From: an uncultured SAR116 cluster alpha proteobacterium
Lineage (GTDB): Bacteria > Pseudomonadota > Alphaproteobacteria > Puniceispirillales > Marisalimonadaceae
Reading direction: 5' to 3'
DNA: 64,000 bases
NCBI GenBank assembly: GCA_902517815.1
Contig: CABYED010000005.1
Coordinates: forward strand, 1 to 64,000
Positions 44,991-53,932 of this stretch are shown here, in pieces. Both the position numbers and the translations under genes were made by a program. The notes below the pieces were generated by a model. That model was given only the letters and a program-made list of their open reading frames with translations. It searched no databases and was not told where the DNA came from. How positions within the stretch are numbered: position 1 is the stretch's first letter; every line of letters begins with the position of its first letter.

Positions 44991-46299
44991 TTACGTTTTT
45001 ATATGTTTTTAATAGTTCAATTAAATTTATACTTGCTTCATCTGCACGTTGTTGAGCAAAACCAGAGGTAATTAAACTATTTCTACCCATATCTTCTAAG
45101 CGTTCTGAGTTACTAAGTAACTCAACAATATTATTAATAAAATTCTCATTCATTTTAGGTCCTTTTTCTATTTGTATGGCACCTCCAGACCAAACTAGAT
45201 CTTTAATCTGGGCATCACATTTTTCAGAATGTGGACCCATTATAACTGGTTTACCAAACTGAGATGCTTCAGATGGACTATGACCTCCAACAGGCACCAT
45301 AGAACCAGCTACAAAAACTAAATCCGATATTTCTATTAACGAGCCCATTTCCCCCATTGTATCTGAAAGGTAAAATATATCGTTTTTTGATGGATACTCG
45401 CCTTTGCTTCTTGATTTTATATCGAAACCAGCAGCTTTTATTCTATTTTGAATACCCAAGCTTCGATTAATATGTCTTGGTGCGATTATAATTAAAATTT
45501 TATCATGAGATTTTTTTCTTAGGAGATTAGCTAATTTAATCATTAACTCTTCTTCTCCTGGATGAGTTGAGGCTGCAATTAATATTTTTTTTCTAAGTAT
45601 ATTCTTTTTTAGTTTAAATACATAATTTTGATCTACAGGAGGTTTTTCAGCTATTGATTTAAGACTTGTTAAACTTTTAACATTTTTAGCACCTAATTTC
45701 TTAAACAAGACCTCTTGTTTGGGATCAACAGCTAATACATGATCAACTTTACTAAAAATTTTCTTTGCCAAAAAGTAACCTAATCCTGTCCAAAAACGAG
45801 CAGATTTATCTGACATTTGTGAAGATGCAAGAATAGTTGGAATATTAGAATTTGCAGTCAAATATATTAAATTAGGCCAAAAATCTGATTCCATAAAAAC
45901 AGCCATATTTGGTTTCCATTGATTTAAAAATTTTGAAACAAATTTAGGATGATCATAAGGATGATATTGATGAATTGCAGGTAAACCTTTTTTTATTTTA
46001 TCATTTATTAATTTGGCAGCAGAAGTAGTGTTAGTTGTTAACAAAAAACACTCTTTTTTATTTTTACCAAAACCATTTTTTTTCATTGAATTAGCCAGTG
46101 CTAAAGCTGCAACAGACTCACCAACACTTGTTCCATGTAACCAAACAATAATGCCATCAGGTCGAAGTTTTTTTGAAAGTCCATATCTTTCATTAAGTCT
46201 ATATTTATCTTCTTTTCCTTGTTTTTGTCGTCTTGATAAATAACTAGGCAAAAACAATTTTAATATTCTCCATAAAAAATTATATATAGATAGTGTCAT
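44980..46299 (-). CDS. waaA: 3-deoxy-D-manno-octulosonic acid transferase
   Basis: About 439 residues from the ATG at 46299 (an in-frame TTG lies at 46311). The N-terminal membrane anchor is followed by LNERYGLSKK, WLHGTSVGESVAALALAN, FLLTTNTTSAAKL, FMESDFWPNLIYL and, in the C-terminal half, SLIEISDLVFVAGSMVPVGG and GHSPSEASQFGKPVIMGP. It transfers Kdo to lipid IV-A. It lies in the order DUF374-waaA-lpxK-lpxL. Confidence 0.94.
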   Translation of the reverse strand: MTLSIYNFLWRILKLFLPSYLSRRQKQGKEDKYRLNERYGLSKKLRPDGIIVWLHGTSVGESVAALALANSMKKNGFGKNKKECFLLTTNTTSAAKLINDKIKKGLPAIHQYHPYDHPKFVSKFLNQWKPNMAVFMESDFWPNLIYLTANSNIPTILASSQMSDKSARFWTGLGYFLAKKIFSKVDHVLAVDPKQEVLFKKLGAKNVKSLTSLKSIAEKPPVDQNYVFKLKKNILRKKILIAASTHPGEEELMIKLANLLRKKSHDKILIIIAPRHINRSLGIQNRIKAAGFDIKSRSKGEYPSKNDIFYLSDTMGEMGSLIEISDLVFVAGSMVPVGGHSPSEASQFGKPVIMGPHSEKCDAQIKDLVWSGGAIQIEKGPKMNENFINNIVELLSNSERLEDMGRNSLITSGFAQQRADEASINLIELLKTYKNVNVA

Positions 46300-46326
46300 T
46301 GTAAGTCCCAAAATTTGTTATAAAGC

Positions 46327-46998
46327 TCAATTTATCTTACTTTCTAATATTTTTGTAAGTCTTTTGATTTCATTTTCAAGATTTTGTCTTTCAAGTTCAA
46401 ATCTATTTACATCTATTTTTGTTTCTATGTATATTGGTTTTCCAAAACTATATATTCCTTTTGAAAATGGATATGGTAAAACAAATTTATCCCATGAATT
46501 AATTATTTTAAACTTATTTGTAGTCCACACTAAAGGAATAATAGGAGTGTTTGTCATCTGAGCTAGTTTTATAATACCTTCCTTAACTTTTTCTTTAGGT
46601 CCTCTAGGTCCATCTGGTGTAATCGCTATACTTTCGCCTAATTGTAAATGTTTCACCATTTTTCTGAATGCCTGCATTCCTCCTTTTTTTGAGGAGCCTA
46701 GTATCACATTCATTCCAAGATATTGAAAAGCTATAGAAGTAATCATCCCGTCGGAATGACTAGACTGAAGTGCATTAATTACTCTGTTTCTTGGTAAAAG
46801 ATGAGGCCCTAAAAATAATTTATTATGCCAGCAACAAAAAATATATTTATGTCTATTATCAAAAATTTTTGATTTTTTGCTTTGCTCAAAATATTCCCAC
46901 CTAATTGAACGTGAAATTAATTTTGTAATAAAATAAAAGATAAAACCTATTAGTTTTTGACCAATACTAGTTTTACTAAAACGTTTTAAAACACGCAT
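46327..46998 (-). CDS. DUF374 lysophospholipid acyltransferase-like protein
   Basis: A 223-residue protein of the DUF374 group. It has an N-terminal membrane segment, then CCWHNKLFLGPHLL, SSHSDGMITSIAFQYLG with the acyltransferase-like H/D pair, GSSKKGGMQAFRKMVKHL and ITPDGPRGPKEKV. The family is commonly next to waaA in Alphaproteobacteria and may acylate a lipid A or phospholipid intermediate. It is the first gene of the minus-strand lipid A unit. Confidence 0.85.
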   Translation of the reverse strand: MRVLKRFSKTSIGQKLIGFIFYFITKLISRSIRWEYFEQSKKSKIFDNRHKYIFCCWHNKLFLGPHLLPRNRVINALQSSHSDGMITSIAFQYLGMNVILGSSKKGGMQAFRKMVKHLQLGESIAITPDGPRGPKEKVKEGIIKLAQMTNTPIIPLVWTTNKFKIINSWDKFVLPYPFSKGIYSFGKPIYIETKIDVNRFELERQNLENEIKRLTKILESKIN

Positions 46999-47127
46999 TT
47001 AAAATTCCAAATTACAGCAAATATTTAAAATTGAGTATTAAATTAAATTTACACAAAACAAAATAACTATCTATACATATAATTAGTATAATAGATTAAT
47101 ATAAATGATATATTAAATTGGATTAAT

Positions 47128-48876
47128 ATGAAAACAAACCAAATGAAAACAAACCAAAGTAAAAGTTTAATTCGAGAATTTTGGAATGATTTTGTATCCA
47201 ATTATAAGATTGATATTATATTAGCTTTTATATTATTGGTTGTTGTTGCAGCTACTGCTTCAATCTATCCTTATTTGATACAACTGGTTTTCGATAGTTT
47301 ATTTGATGATAATAATAACTGGACTATTTTCCCTCTTATTATTGCTATTGTTGCAATTATTAGAGGTGTTGCAATGTTTTTCCAAATACGTCAAGTTTCA
47401 AAAATCTCATTATCAATCTCGGTAGATATCCAAAAAATACTAACTAAGCAATTGATAACTGCTGACTTGGATGAATTGAATAAATTATCTTCAGGTAACC
47501 ATGTTTCTAAAATAATGAATGATGTTATTTTAATTAGAGATGGTTTTGAGAGAACTATAAATAATTTAGTCAGGGATACTTTTACAGTTGTAGCATTATT
47601 AATTTATCTAATTTGGTTGGATTGGCTTTTATCAATATTAGTTATTATAATTTACCCATTAGCGTTGAGGCCTGTAGTTAGGATTGGGAAAAAACAAAAG
47701 ATCATCGCAACATCTCTTCAAGAACAAATGGAAATAGTTACATCCACACTTACTGAGATGCTTCAAGGCATAAGAATGGTTAAATCGTACAATTTAGAGA
47801 ATATGGAAATTAATAGATCCAAAGGTGTTTTGGACTCGTTATTTAAAAAAATGTTTAGTTTAATAATTGGAAGAGCAAAAGTTTTGCCTATTTTAGAAAT
47901 TTTAGGAGGAGTTGCAGCAGCTAGTGTAATTGGTTTTGCAAGCTATCGTGTATCAATAGGTGAATTATCGCCTGGAAGTGTAGTGGGTTACGTAACAGCA
48001 TTATTAATGATCGCACAACCTGCTAGAGCATTAGGAACTTTCAATACTGTTTTTCAGGAGGCTCTCTCTGCTTTAGGAAGAATTTACACACAATTAAATA
48101 TTTTTCCAAAAGTTATTAGCTTATCATCTGCCCCTAATTTAAAAATAGCAAAAAACAAACCACCAAAAATAACTTTTAAAGGGGTCAGCTTCGGATATAA
48201 CAAAAAGAACAAAGTTTTAGATGAAATTACCTTTATCGTAAATTCAGGATCTAAAGTTGCACTGGTTGGGCAAAGTGGATCTGGAAAGTCTACAATAGTT
48301 AATTTGATTTCAAGATTTTATGATCCAATAACTGGAGAAATTTTAATAAATGAAGAAAACATTAAGGATGTAAGTTTAAATTCGCTTAGAAAAAATATTT
48401 CATTGGTTAGCCAGGAAACTATAATTTATAATAAAAGCTTTATGGATAATATTAGATTTGGCAATTTAGACGCTCCAGATCATAAAATCAAAAAAGCAGC
48501 AATGAATGCAGATATCCATGAATTTATAGCCAAATCTTTAGATGGTTATAATACAATTGTCGGAGAAGGAGGTAATACATTGTCTGGAGGGCAAAAACAG
48601 CGGATATCAATTGCTAGAGCCATTCTAAAAGATGCTCCTATCTTACTTTTAGATGAGGCGACAAGTTCCCTTGATGCTGAAACTGAGAGTGAAATTAATA
48701 AAACCCTTGAAATACTCACAAAGAATAAGACAACAATTACTATTGCGCACAGACTTTCCACAATAATTAATTCAGACCAGATAATTTTGATAAGTAAGGG
48801 TAAAATCGTAGATGTAGGAAGCCATAAAGAGTTAATCAAAAGTTCTGATTATTACAAAAAACTATATAATTCATGA
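47128..48876 (+). CDS. MsbA-like ABC exporter (fused membrane and ATPase domains)
   Basis: A 582-residue half-transporter. A six-helix membrane domain occupies about 25-310 and the ATPase follows, with Walker A GQSGSGKST, signature LSGGQKQRISIARAIL, Walker B PILLLDEATSSLDAETE and the H-loop IAHRLSTI. Divergent from the lipid A unit, it may flip lipid A core, but the family also exports other lipids and drugs. The first 15 coding bases (MKTNQ) are exactly duplicated in tandem at the start. Confidence 0.88.
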   Translation: MKTNQMKTNQSKSLIREFWNDFVSNYKIDIILAFILLVVVAATASIYPYLIQLVFDSLFDDNNNWTIFPLIIAIVAIIRGVAMFFQIRQVSKISLSISVDIQKILTKQLITADLDELNKLSSGNHVSKIMNDVILIRDGFERTINNLVRDTFTVVALLIYLIWLDWLLSILVIIIYPLALRPVVRIGKKQKIIATSLQEQMEIVTSTLTEMLQGIRMVKSYNLENMEINRSKGVLDSLFKKMFSLIIGRAKVLPILEILGGVAAASVIGFASYRVSIGELSPGSVVGYVTALLMIAQPARALGTFNTVFQEALSALGRIYTQLNIFPKVISLSSAPNLKIAKNKPPKITFKGVSFGYNKKNKVLDEITFIVNSGSKVALVGQSGSGKSTIVNLISRFYDPITGEILINEENIKDVSLNSLRKNISLVSQETIIYNKSFMDNIRFGNLDAPDHKIKKAAMNADIHEFIAKSLDGYNTIVGEGGNTLSGGQKQRISIARAILKDAPILLLDEATSSLDAETESEINKTLEILTKNKTTITIAHRLSTIINSDQIILISKGKIVDVGSHKELIKSSDYYKKLYNS

Positions 48877-48888
48877 ACTTAAGAATAG

Positions 48889-49551
48889 TTATTCTCTTTT
48901 CAAAAAATCATCTAATAATCTATTAACCCACCAAACAGATTGAAAATTACGCTCTAATTTTTCAGGATCATATTTTTCTTTTACCCAGTCTATAAACTTC
49001 ATTTTATTTTGTTTATATTGTTTTGAATATTCTTCAACAAAACTATCTAAAACTCCTGGTTTGGCCCATTTTACGTGAAGATATTTCCAAGATAATTGTT
49101 GTTTCGCAATATTTGGGTGCTCTTTTTTGTGAGTAAGCATATATAATGCAGACATTATTCCAGCCCTGTCAGCACCTGATTTACAATGTATTAAAGCCGG
49201 GTATTTAATAGATTTAAAAAGTTTTTCAGCTTTAAATATCATATCTTTTTCAGGCGCAGCGCGAGATCTTGCTCTAAAATCTATTAATTTTATGTTGTTT
49301 TTTTCACAAGCCTCGTTTTCTAATAACCAGCCACCATCCTTTCTAACTCCTCTTAGATTTATAATGGTTTTTATACCAAGTTCACCATAGTGTTTTATTC
49401 TAAGGGGCGTAGGCATATTTGACCTATATAATTTTTCATCAATTTGATGAAAATTGTGATAACAAAATCTTAGAAATCCATGATCTTTCACAATCATGTC
49501 GAACCAAGCTAAAATTCTGTTAAATTTTATTTTATCTGATGTGTTTATCAA
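48889..49551 (-). CDS. Protein tyrosine/dual-specificity-type phosphatase
   Basis: A 220-residue protein with the Cys-phosphatase loop HCKSGADRAG (C123, R129) and an N-terminal LYRSNMPTPLRIKHYGELGIKTIINLRG, typical of bacterial members of this superfamily. The C-terminal third is basic and helical. It is downstream of pmbA by one base on the same strand and near the lipid A genes. Its substrate could be a protein or a lipid phosphate; sequence does not decide. Confidence 0.78.
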   Translation of the reverse strand: MINTSDKIKFNRILAWFDMIVKDHGFLRFCYHNFHQIDEKLYRSNMPTPLRIKHYGELGIKTIINLRGVRKDGGWLLENEACEKNNIKLIDFRARSRAAPEKDMIFKAEKLFKSIKYPALIHCKSGADRAGIMSALYMLTHKKEHPNIAKQQLSWKYLHVKWAKPGVLDSFVEEYSKQYKQNKMKFIDWVKEKYDPEKLERNFQSVWWVNRLLDDFLKRE

Positions 49552-50910
49552 TTAATTACCTGCGATTGTCATATCCTCTATTAATAGAGTTGGACAATTT
49601 ATAGAATGTGAAAAATCAAGATCGTTAGCAGGTTTTAGTGTCTTAAACATATCCTTTAAATTACCTGCTATAGTTGCTTCTGTAATGGGGGCTGATAATT
49701 CACCATTTTTAATCCAAAAACCACTAGCACCACGGCTATAATCACCAGTAACCATTGATACACTGCTACCAATCATGTCTGTAACGTAAAAACCATTACT
49801 TAAACTAGAAATAAGGCTTTCAGGAGTATCTTTACCTGGTAATAGAAACAGATTAGTTATGCCTGGTGAAGGAGGGCCGCTAATGCCTCTTTTTGCATTT
49901 GCAGTTGGTAATATATCTAATTGTTTTGCTGATGATAAATCCAGAAGCCAATTTTCAAGCACTCCATCTTTTATTAAAACATGCTTTGAGGTGCCTAGTC
50001 CTTCTGCATCAAACAATCTTGAACCTAAGCCTCGTTTAAGAAAAGGATCATCAATTAGAGTAACAGCTTTGTTAGCGATGTTATTATTTAAAGAATCTTT
50101 TAAAAAACTAGTTTTGCGTGCTATTGATGATCCATTTATAGCTGATGCAAAGTGACTTGCTATTGACCTAGATACTCTTGGGTCGAAAATGACTGGATAT
50201 TGTCCAGTTACTGGTTTTTTAGCACCAATCCTGGCCAATGTTTTCTTTGCGGCTTCACGGCCGATTTTTTTGCCGTCTTTTAGATCTTCACCGTAAACTT
50301 TTGAAGAGTAATCATAGTCTCTCTCCATTTTCCCATTTTTTTCAGCAATAACAACTACTGACACGCTGTGATTAGATTTTTTTGATGAACCGAAAAAACC
50401 ATTAGATGTCATCAAGAGTGTTTCTCCTTCACCCCATGATGAATCTGCACCATCACTATTAGTAATACCTTTTACACTTAAAGCTATTTCTTCAACTTCT
50501 GATGCTCTATCTCTTATTACATCAACATTTGGTTCTACAGAATCATAACTATCAATAAACATACCTTCTTGTATTGGGAAATTTTGAAGCAACTCTTTAC
50601 TTGCTATAAAGCTATATTCATCTTCTGGTGCAATTTTAGCCATTTCTACAGCTCTTTTTGCAACCTCTTTTAGAGCTTTTTCAGAATTTTCATTAGTTGA
50701 AATCGATGAAATTTTATTATTAACAAATACTCTTAATCCAGTGTTAAAGTCTTCATACCTTTGAATATTTTCATCTTTACCTAACCTTCTTGTAATTGAT
50801 ACACCTCGACTTCTAGATAAAATGCAGTCTGCACTAGTTGCGCCATTTGAAATAGCTGTATCAATAAGAAGGTTCATGATATCTTTATCATTAATTTTTT
50901 TTGTAGACAT
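49552..50910 (-). CDS. pmbA: Metalloprotease-like protein PmbA (TldE)
   Basis: A 452-residue TldD/PmbA-family protein: the N-terminal domain has ADCILSRSRGVSITRRLGKDENIQRYEDFNTG-type text, and the C-terminal half has the family's GSRLFDAEGLGTSKHVLIKDG and GDYSRGASGFWIKNGE. It lacks HExxH, as expected for the partner of TldD, encoded at 61481-62929. The pair acts on peptides, such as microcin precursors and unfolded proteins. It starts a two-gene unit with the phosphatase. Confidence 0.93.
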   Translation of the reverse strand: MSTKKINDKDIMNLLIDTAISNGATSADCILSRSRGVSITRRLGKDENIQRYEDFNTGLRVFVNNKISSISTNENSEKALKEVAKRAVEMAKIAPEDEYSFIASKELLQNFPIQEGMFIDSYDSVEPNVDVIRDRASEVEEIALSVKGITNSDGADSSWGEGETLLMTSNGFFGSSKKSNHSVSVVVIAEKNGKMERDYDYSSKVYGEDLKDGKKIGREAAKKTLARIGAKKPVTGQYPVIFDPRVSRSIASHFASAINGSSIARKTSFLKDSLNNNIANKAVTLIDDPFLKRGLGSRLFDAEGLGTSKHVLIKDGVLENWLLDLSSAKQLDILPTANAKRGISGPPSPGITNLFLLPGKDTPESLISSLSNGFYVTDMIGSSVSMVTGDYSRGASGFWIKNGELSAPITEATIAGNLKDMFKTLKPANDLDFSHSINCPTLLIEDMTIAGN

Positions 50911-51015
50911 TTAAAAGTTGTTCCTATGAAAAAGAGAATTTACAAAAGATTTATATATGTTTTATTAATATACTGTTTTAATTGTTGCAACTTTATAAGT
51001 ATAAAATAGGTAAAT

Positions 51016-51960
51016 ATGAAAAAGGATATTTTTATTGATGGAGAAACTGGCACCACAGGTTTGCAAGTTCATGAAAAGTTAAGTAAGCATCCAAATGTTG
51101 ATATAATGTCAGTTGATCAATCTAAAAGAAAAAATATTTCTTATAAAAAAGAAATGTTAGCAAAATCGGATGTAACATTTTTGTGCTTACCTGATGAAAT
51201 ATCTATTGAAACTGTTAAGGTCGCTGATGAACTTGGAGATGAATCTCCAATAATTATTGATGCTTCTACAGCCCATAGAACTAACCCAAATTGGTCATAT
51301 GGACTTCCAGAGTTAGGAGAGAATTATAGAAAAAGTCTTGAAAATTCAAAACGCATTGCATCGCCAGGATGTTATTCTACTGGGGCTAATGTTATTTTAA
51401 AACCGTTGATTACAAATGGCATTTTAAGTAAAAATATTCCAATTATTATAAATGCTGTTAGTGGTTACTCTGGTGGTGGAAAATCAATGATTAATTATTT
51501 TAAGCATACAGATCATGAGCCTTTTTTTAATTATGGACTGAAATTAAATCACAAACATTTACCTGAAATTATGTATCATAATAACCTAGAATTAACTCCA
51601 ATCTTCAGTCCATCAGTAGGTGATTTTATACAAGGTATGATTGTTTCTATACCACTTCATTTTTCATGGTTAAATGACAAGATGGATTCAAAAAAAATTC
51701 AACGTTTAATGGAAGAATTTTACTCAGGAGCTAACTTTATTAAAGTTTTAAAAAAAGATGAAGGTATTAGCGATAAAGGATATTTTAGACCAGATAATTT
51801 AGTTGGAACAAACTTTTTAGATATCAGTATTTTCGGAAATGATGACAATGATCAGTTAATTATTTCCTCTAGACTAGACAATTTAGGAAAGGGTGCTTCT
51901 GGCGCTGCTATTCAATCTATGAATATTGCTTTAGGTTATGATGAAACTCTGGGTTTATAA
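51016..51960 (+). CDS. argC: N-acetyl-gamma-glutamyl-phosphate reductase, short (type 2) form
   Basis: A 314-residue NADPH enzyme of arginine synthesis. The N-terminal FIDGETGTTGLQVHEKL is the type 2 signature, the catalytic cysteine is in ASPGCYSTGANVILKPL, and NAVSGYSGGGKSMI and NHKHLPEI are also typical. Divergent from pmbA; the next gene follows after 14 bases. Confidence 0.94.
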   Translation: MKKDIFIDGETGTTGLQVHEKLSKHPNVDIMSVDQSKRKNISYKKEMLAKSDVTFLCLPDEISIETVKVADELGDESPIIIDASTAHRTNPNWSYGLPELGENYRKSLENSKRIASPGCYSTGANVILKPLITNGILSKNIPIIINAVSGYSGGGKSMINYFKHTDHEPFFNYGLKLNHKHLPEIMYHNNLELTPIFSPSVGDFIQGMIVSIPLHFSWLNDKMDSKKIQRLMEEFYSGANFIKVLKKDEGISDKGYFRPDNLVGTNFLDISIFGNDDNDQLIISSRLDNLGKGASGAAIQSMNIALGYDETLGL

Positions 51961-51974
51961 AAATATGATTTGTA

Positions 51975-52751
51975 ATGAAAAATGATAATCAAAATATTAA
52001 TGAAGAATTATTTCCTAATTTTTCGTCATTTGATAGAGCTATAAAGTATCCATATTTTGCACCCAATTATCCTTTTTCATTTTATAAGGGTGAATTTATT
52101 AAAGGCATTTGTGATGACCTTAATAATAGAATACCAATATTATCAGTTGGTTCTAATAGATCACCATATCAATTAAAAAGAAAATTTTCATTAAATCAGG
52201 ATATTTGTGTCACGCCTGCTATTTTAATAGATTCTGATATAGTGTATGCAGCGTCTTTGTCAGCCTATGGATCAATGCCAGCCACCCAATGGCCAAGCAA
52301 AGGAACTGAAGTAGATCTTAATGTATTATGGCTTAATGAAGAACAATTAGAAATTATGCATTTAAGTGAAGCGTTAGGAGTTGCATACAGTTTTGTAAAG
52401 TTAAAGTTAGACACTGTTAAAATAAAAGATTTTGAATATACAAAACAAGTATATGGATATATCTCAATTGCAGGTGTTTTCCCATTTAACGACAATAAAC
52501 CTAAAAGGTTATCCGAAATTAATGCTAAGAATATTACATTAAAAAGTATTAGTGAAAAAAAAGCATTATCATATTTAATTTATAGTTTAGGTATTGAAGA
52601 AGACAGGTTACCAGAATGGATTGATAAGGTTGTTAGTGACAAAACTTACAGAATAAGTCTTCATGAAAAGCTAAAGAGTAAAGCAATACAACCAAAAAAT
52701 CCTGAATGGGAAATTATTAAAAAAAGTATACGTGGTGATTTAATTATTTAA
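51975..52751 (+). CDS. Protein with gamma-glutamylcyclotransferase-like fold
   Basis: A 258-residue protein. ILSVGSNRSPYQLKRKF resembles the substrate loop of cyclotransferase-like folds (YGSN-x-SP), and the later AAYGSMPATQWPSKGTEVDLNVLWLNEEQLEIMHLSE-type stretch (from ~92) matches the following strands and L-x-x-x-E pattern. It has no signal peptide. Function unknown; it is probably co-transcribed with argC. It is the third GGCT-like protein in this window. Confidence 0.55.
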   Translation: MKNDNQNINEELFPNFSSFDRAIKYPYFAPNYPFSFYKGEFIKGICDDLNNRIPILSVGSNRSPYQLKRKFSLNQDICVTPAILIDSDIVYAASLSAYGSMPATQWPSKGTEVDLNVLWLNEEQLEIMHLSEALGVAYSFVKLKLDTVKIKDFEYTKQVYGYISIAGVFPFNDNKPKRLSEINAKNITLKSISEKKALSYLIYSLGIEEDRLPEWIDKVVSDKTYRISLHEKLKSKAIQPKNPEWEIIKKSIRGDLII

Positions 52752-53109
52752 TTTGAATTTTAAACAATAATTTTTTTGTTAAAAATTTGATTTATATTTA
52801 CTAATTTATACCTATTTTTAACTTTTAGACTAAAAATTTACATTAAAACTAGTTAGTTTTTATATGTAAATTCTAGCGAATTATAAAAATTTTCCTAATT
52901 TTTATTTGAAAATGATAATTGTTATCATAAAATTAATCTATATAAAACAATACGTTAATAATTTATATAAAAAAAAAATGCAATTAAATTACTTTTAATT
53001 GTTGCCTAACTTTAAATTCCCTTTTATTGTTTTCGCTAAATGTGCTATTTTGCATTAAATCTAGCAGTTGCTAGAAATTAAACATGACAAGTATAAGGGG
53101 AGTTTATAA
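52752..53109 (+). promoter_or_regulatory. Proteorhodopsin upstream region with two symmetric elements
   Basis: A 358-bp, very AT-rich intergenic region. It contains the palindrome ATGATAATTGTTATCAT at 52912-52928, similar to a Fur-type box (GATAATGATAATCATTATC), and the near-palindrome CTAGCAGTTGCTAG at 53061-53074, 36 bases before the ATG and just upstream of the AGGGG ribosome site (about 53096-53100). Either could bind a regulator; the second could also form a 5' UTR hairpin. I cannot fix a -35/-10 pair with confidence. Confidence 0.45.
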
Positions 53110-53874
53110 ATGTCTTTTTTAAAATATTTAATACCGGCTAGTTTTTTAGCCCTACTTCCAACACTTTCATTTGCAGGGTCACACGGTGGTAATCTAGACC
53201 CAAGTGATGCTGTTGGTATAAGTTTTTGGATAATATCTATTGCCATGGTTGCAGCAACTGTTTTCTTCTTAATGGAATCATTGAGGGTAAAAGGCAAGTG
53301 GAGAACATCTCTAGTTGTTGGTGCTCTTGTTACTCTAGTTGCAGCAGTTCACTATTTCTACATGAGAGATGTGTGGGTTTCCACAGGTGCATCTCCTACA
53401 GTATTTAGATATGTAGACTGGATTATTACAGTTCCACTACAAATGATTGAATTTTATTTAATCCTTGCAGCATGTACTGCAGTTGCTGGTGGAGTTTTCT
53501 GGAGATTATTTCTTGGATCTCTAGTTATGTTAATTGGTGGATACTTAGGTGAAGCTGGTTTTATAAATGCAACTATTGGTTTTGTAATTGGAATGGCTGG
53601 ATGGATATTCATTCTATATGAAATTTTTGCTGGTGAAGCTAGTAAAGTTAGTGCAGATAGCGCACCTGAATCCGTTCAATCAGCTTTTAATACAATGAAA
53701 TGGATTGTGACTATTGGTTGGGCCATTTACCCAATTGGTTATTTCATGGGCTATATGGCTGGTGGTGCTGACGCAAACAGCTTAAATTTTATCTATAACA
53801 TAGCTGATGTTATTAATAAAATTGCTTTCTGTTTAGCTATATGGGCCGCGGCAACCACTGAATCCGATGCATAA
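53110..53874 (+). CDS. Proteorhodopsin, blue-absorbing type, proton pump
   Basis: A 254-residue seven-helix retinal protein with a signal peptide (cleavage near SFAGSHG). In RYVDWIITVPLQMIEFYL the proton-pump triad is D103, T107 and E114 (D97, T101, E108 of green proteorhodopsin). The spectral-tuning position is Q111 (105 in the reference), which indicates blue absorption. The Schiff-base lysine is K237 (VINKIAF) and H81 is the conserved helix B histidine. It pumps protons outward in light. It is followed by a strong terminator and then the retinal synthesis genes. Confidence 0.97.
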   Translation: MSFLKYLIPASFLALLPTLSFAGSHGGNLDPSDAVGISFWIISIAMVAATVFFLMESLRVKGKWRTSLVVGALVTLVAAVHYFYMRDVWVSTGASPTVFRYVDWIITVPLQMIEFYLILAACTAVAGGVFWRLFLGSLVMLIGGYLGEAGFINATIGFVIGMAGWIFILYEIFAGEASKVSADSAPESVQSAFNTMKWIVTIGWAIYPIGYFMGYMAGGADANSLNFIYNIADVINKIAFCLAIWAAATTESDA

Positions 53875-53894
53875 GCATTAAAAAAAATAAAAAT

Positions 53895-53929
53895 AAAAGC
53901 CTGTAGGTAAATCTACAGGCTTTTTTTTT
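53895..53929 (+). terminator. Strong intrinsic terminator after proteorhodopsin
   Basis: A perfect 12-bp stem (AAAAGCCTGTAG with CTACAGGCTTTT) around a 6-base loop runs directly into a run of nine T. It begins 20 bases after the proteorhodopsin stop and ends three bases before the crtI ATG. It would end most transcripts and let a fraction read through into the carotenoid genes. Confidence 0.9.
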
Positions 53930-53932
53930 AAT

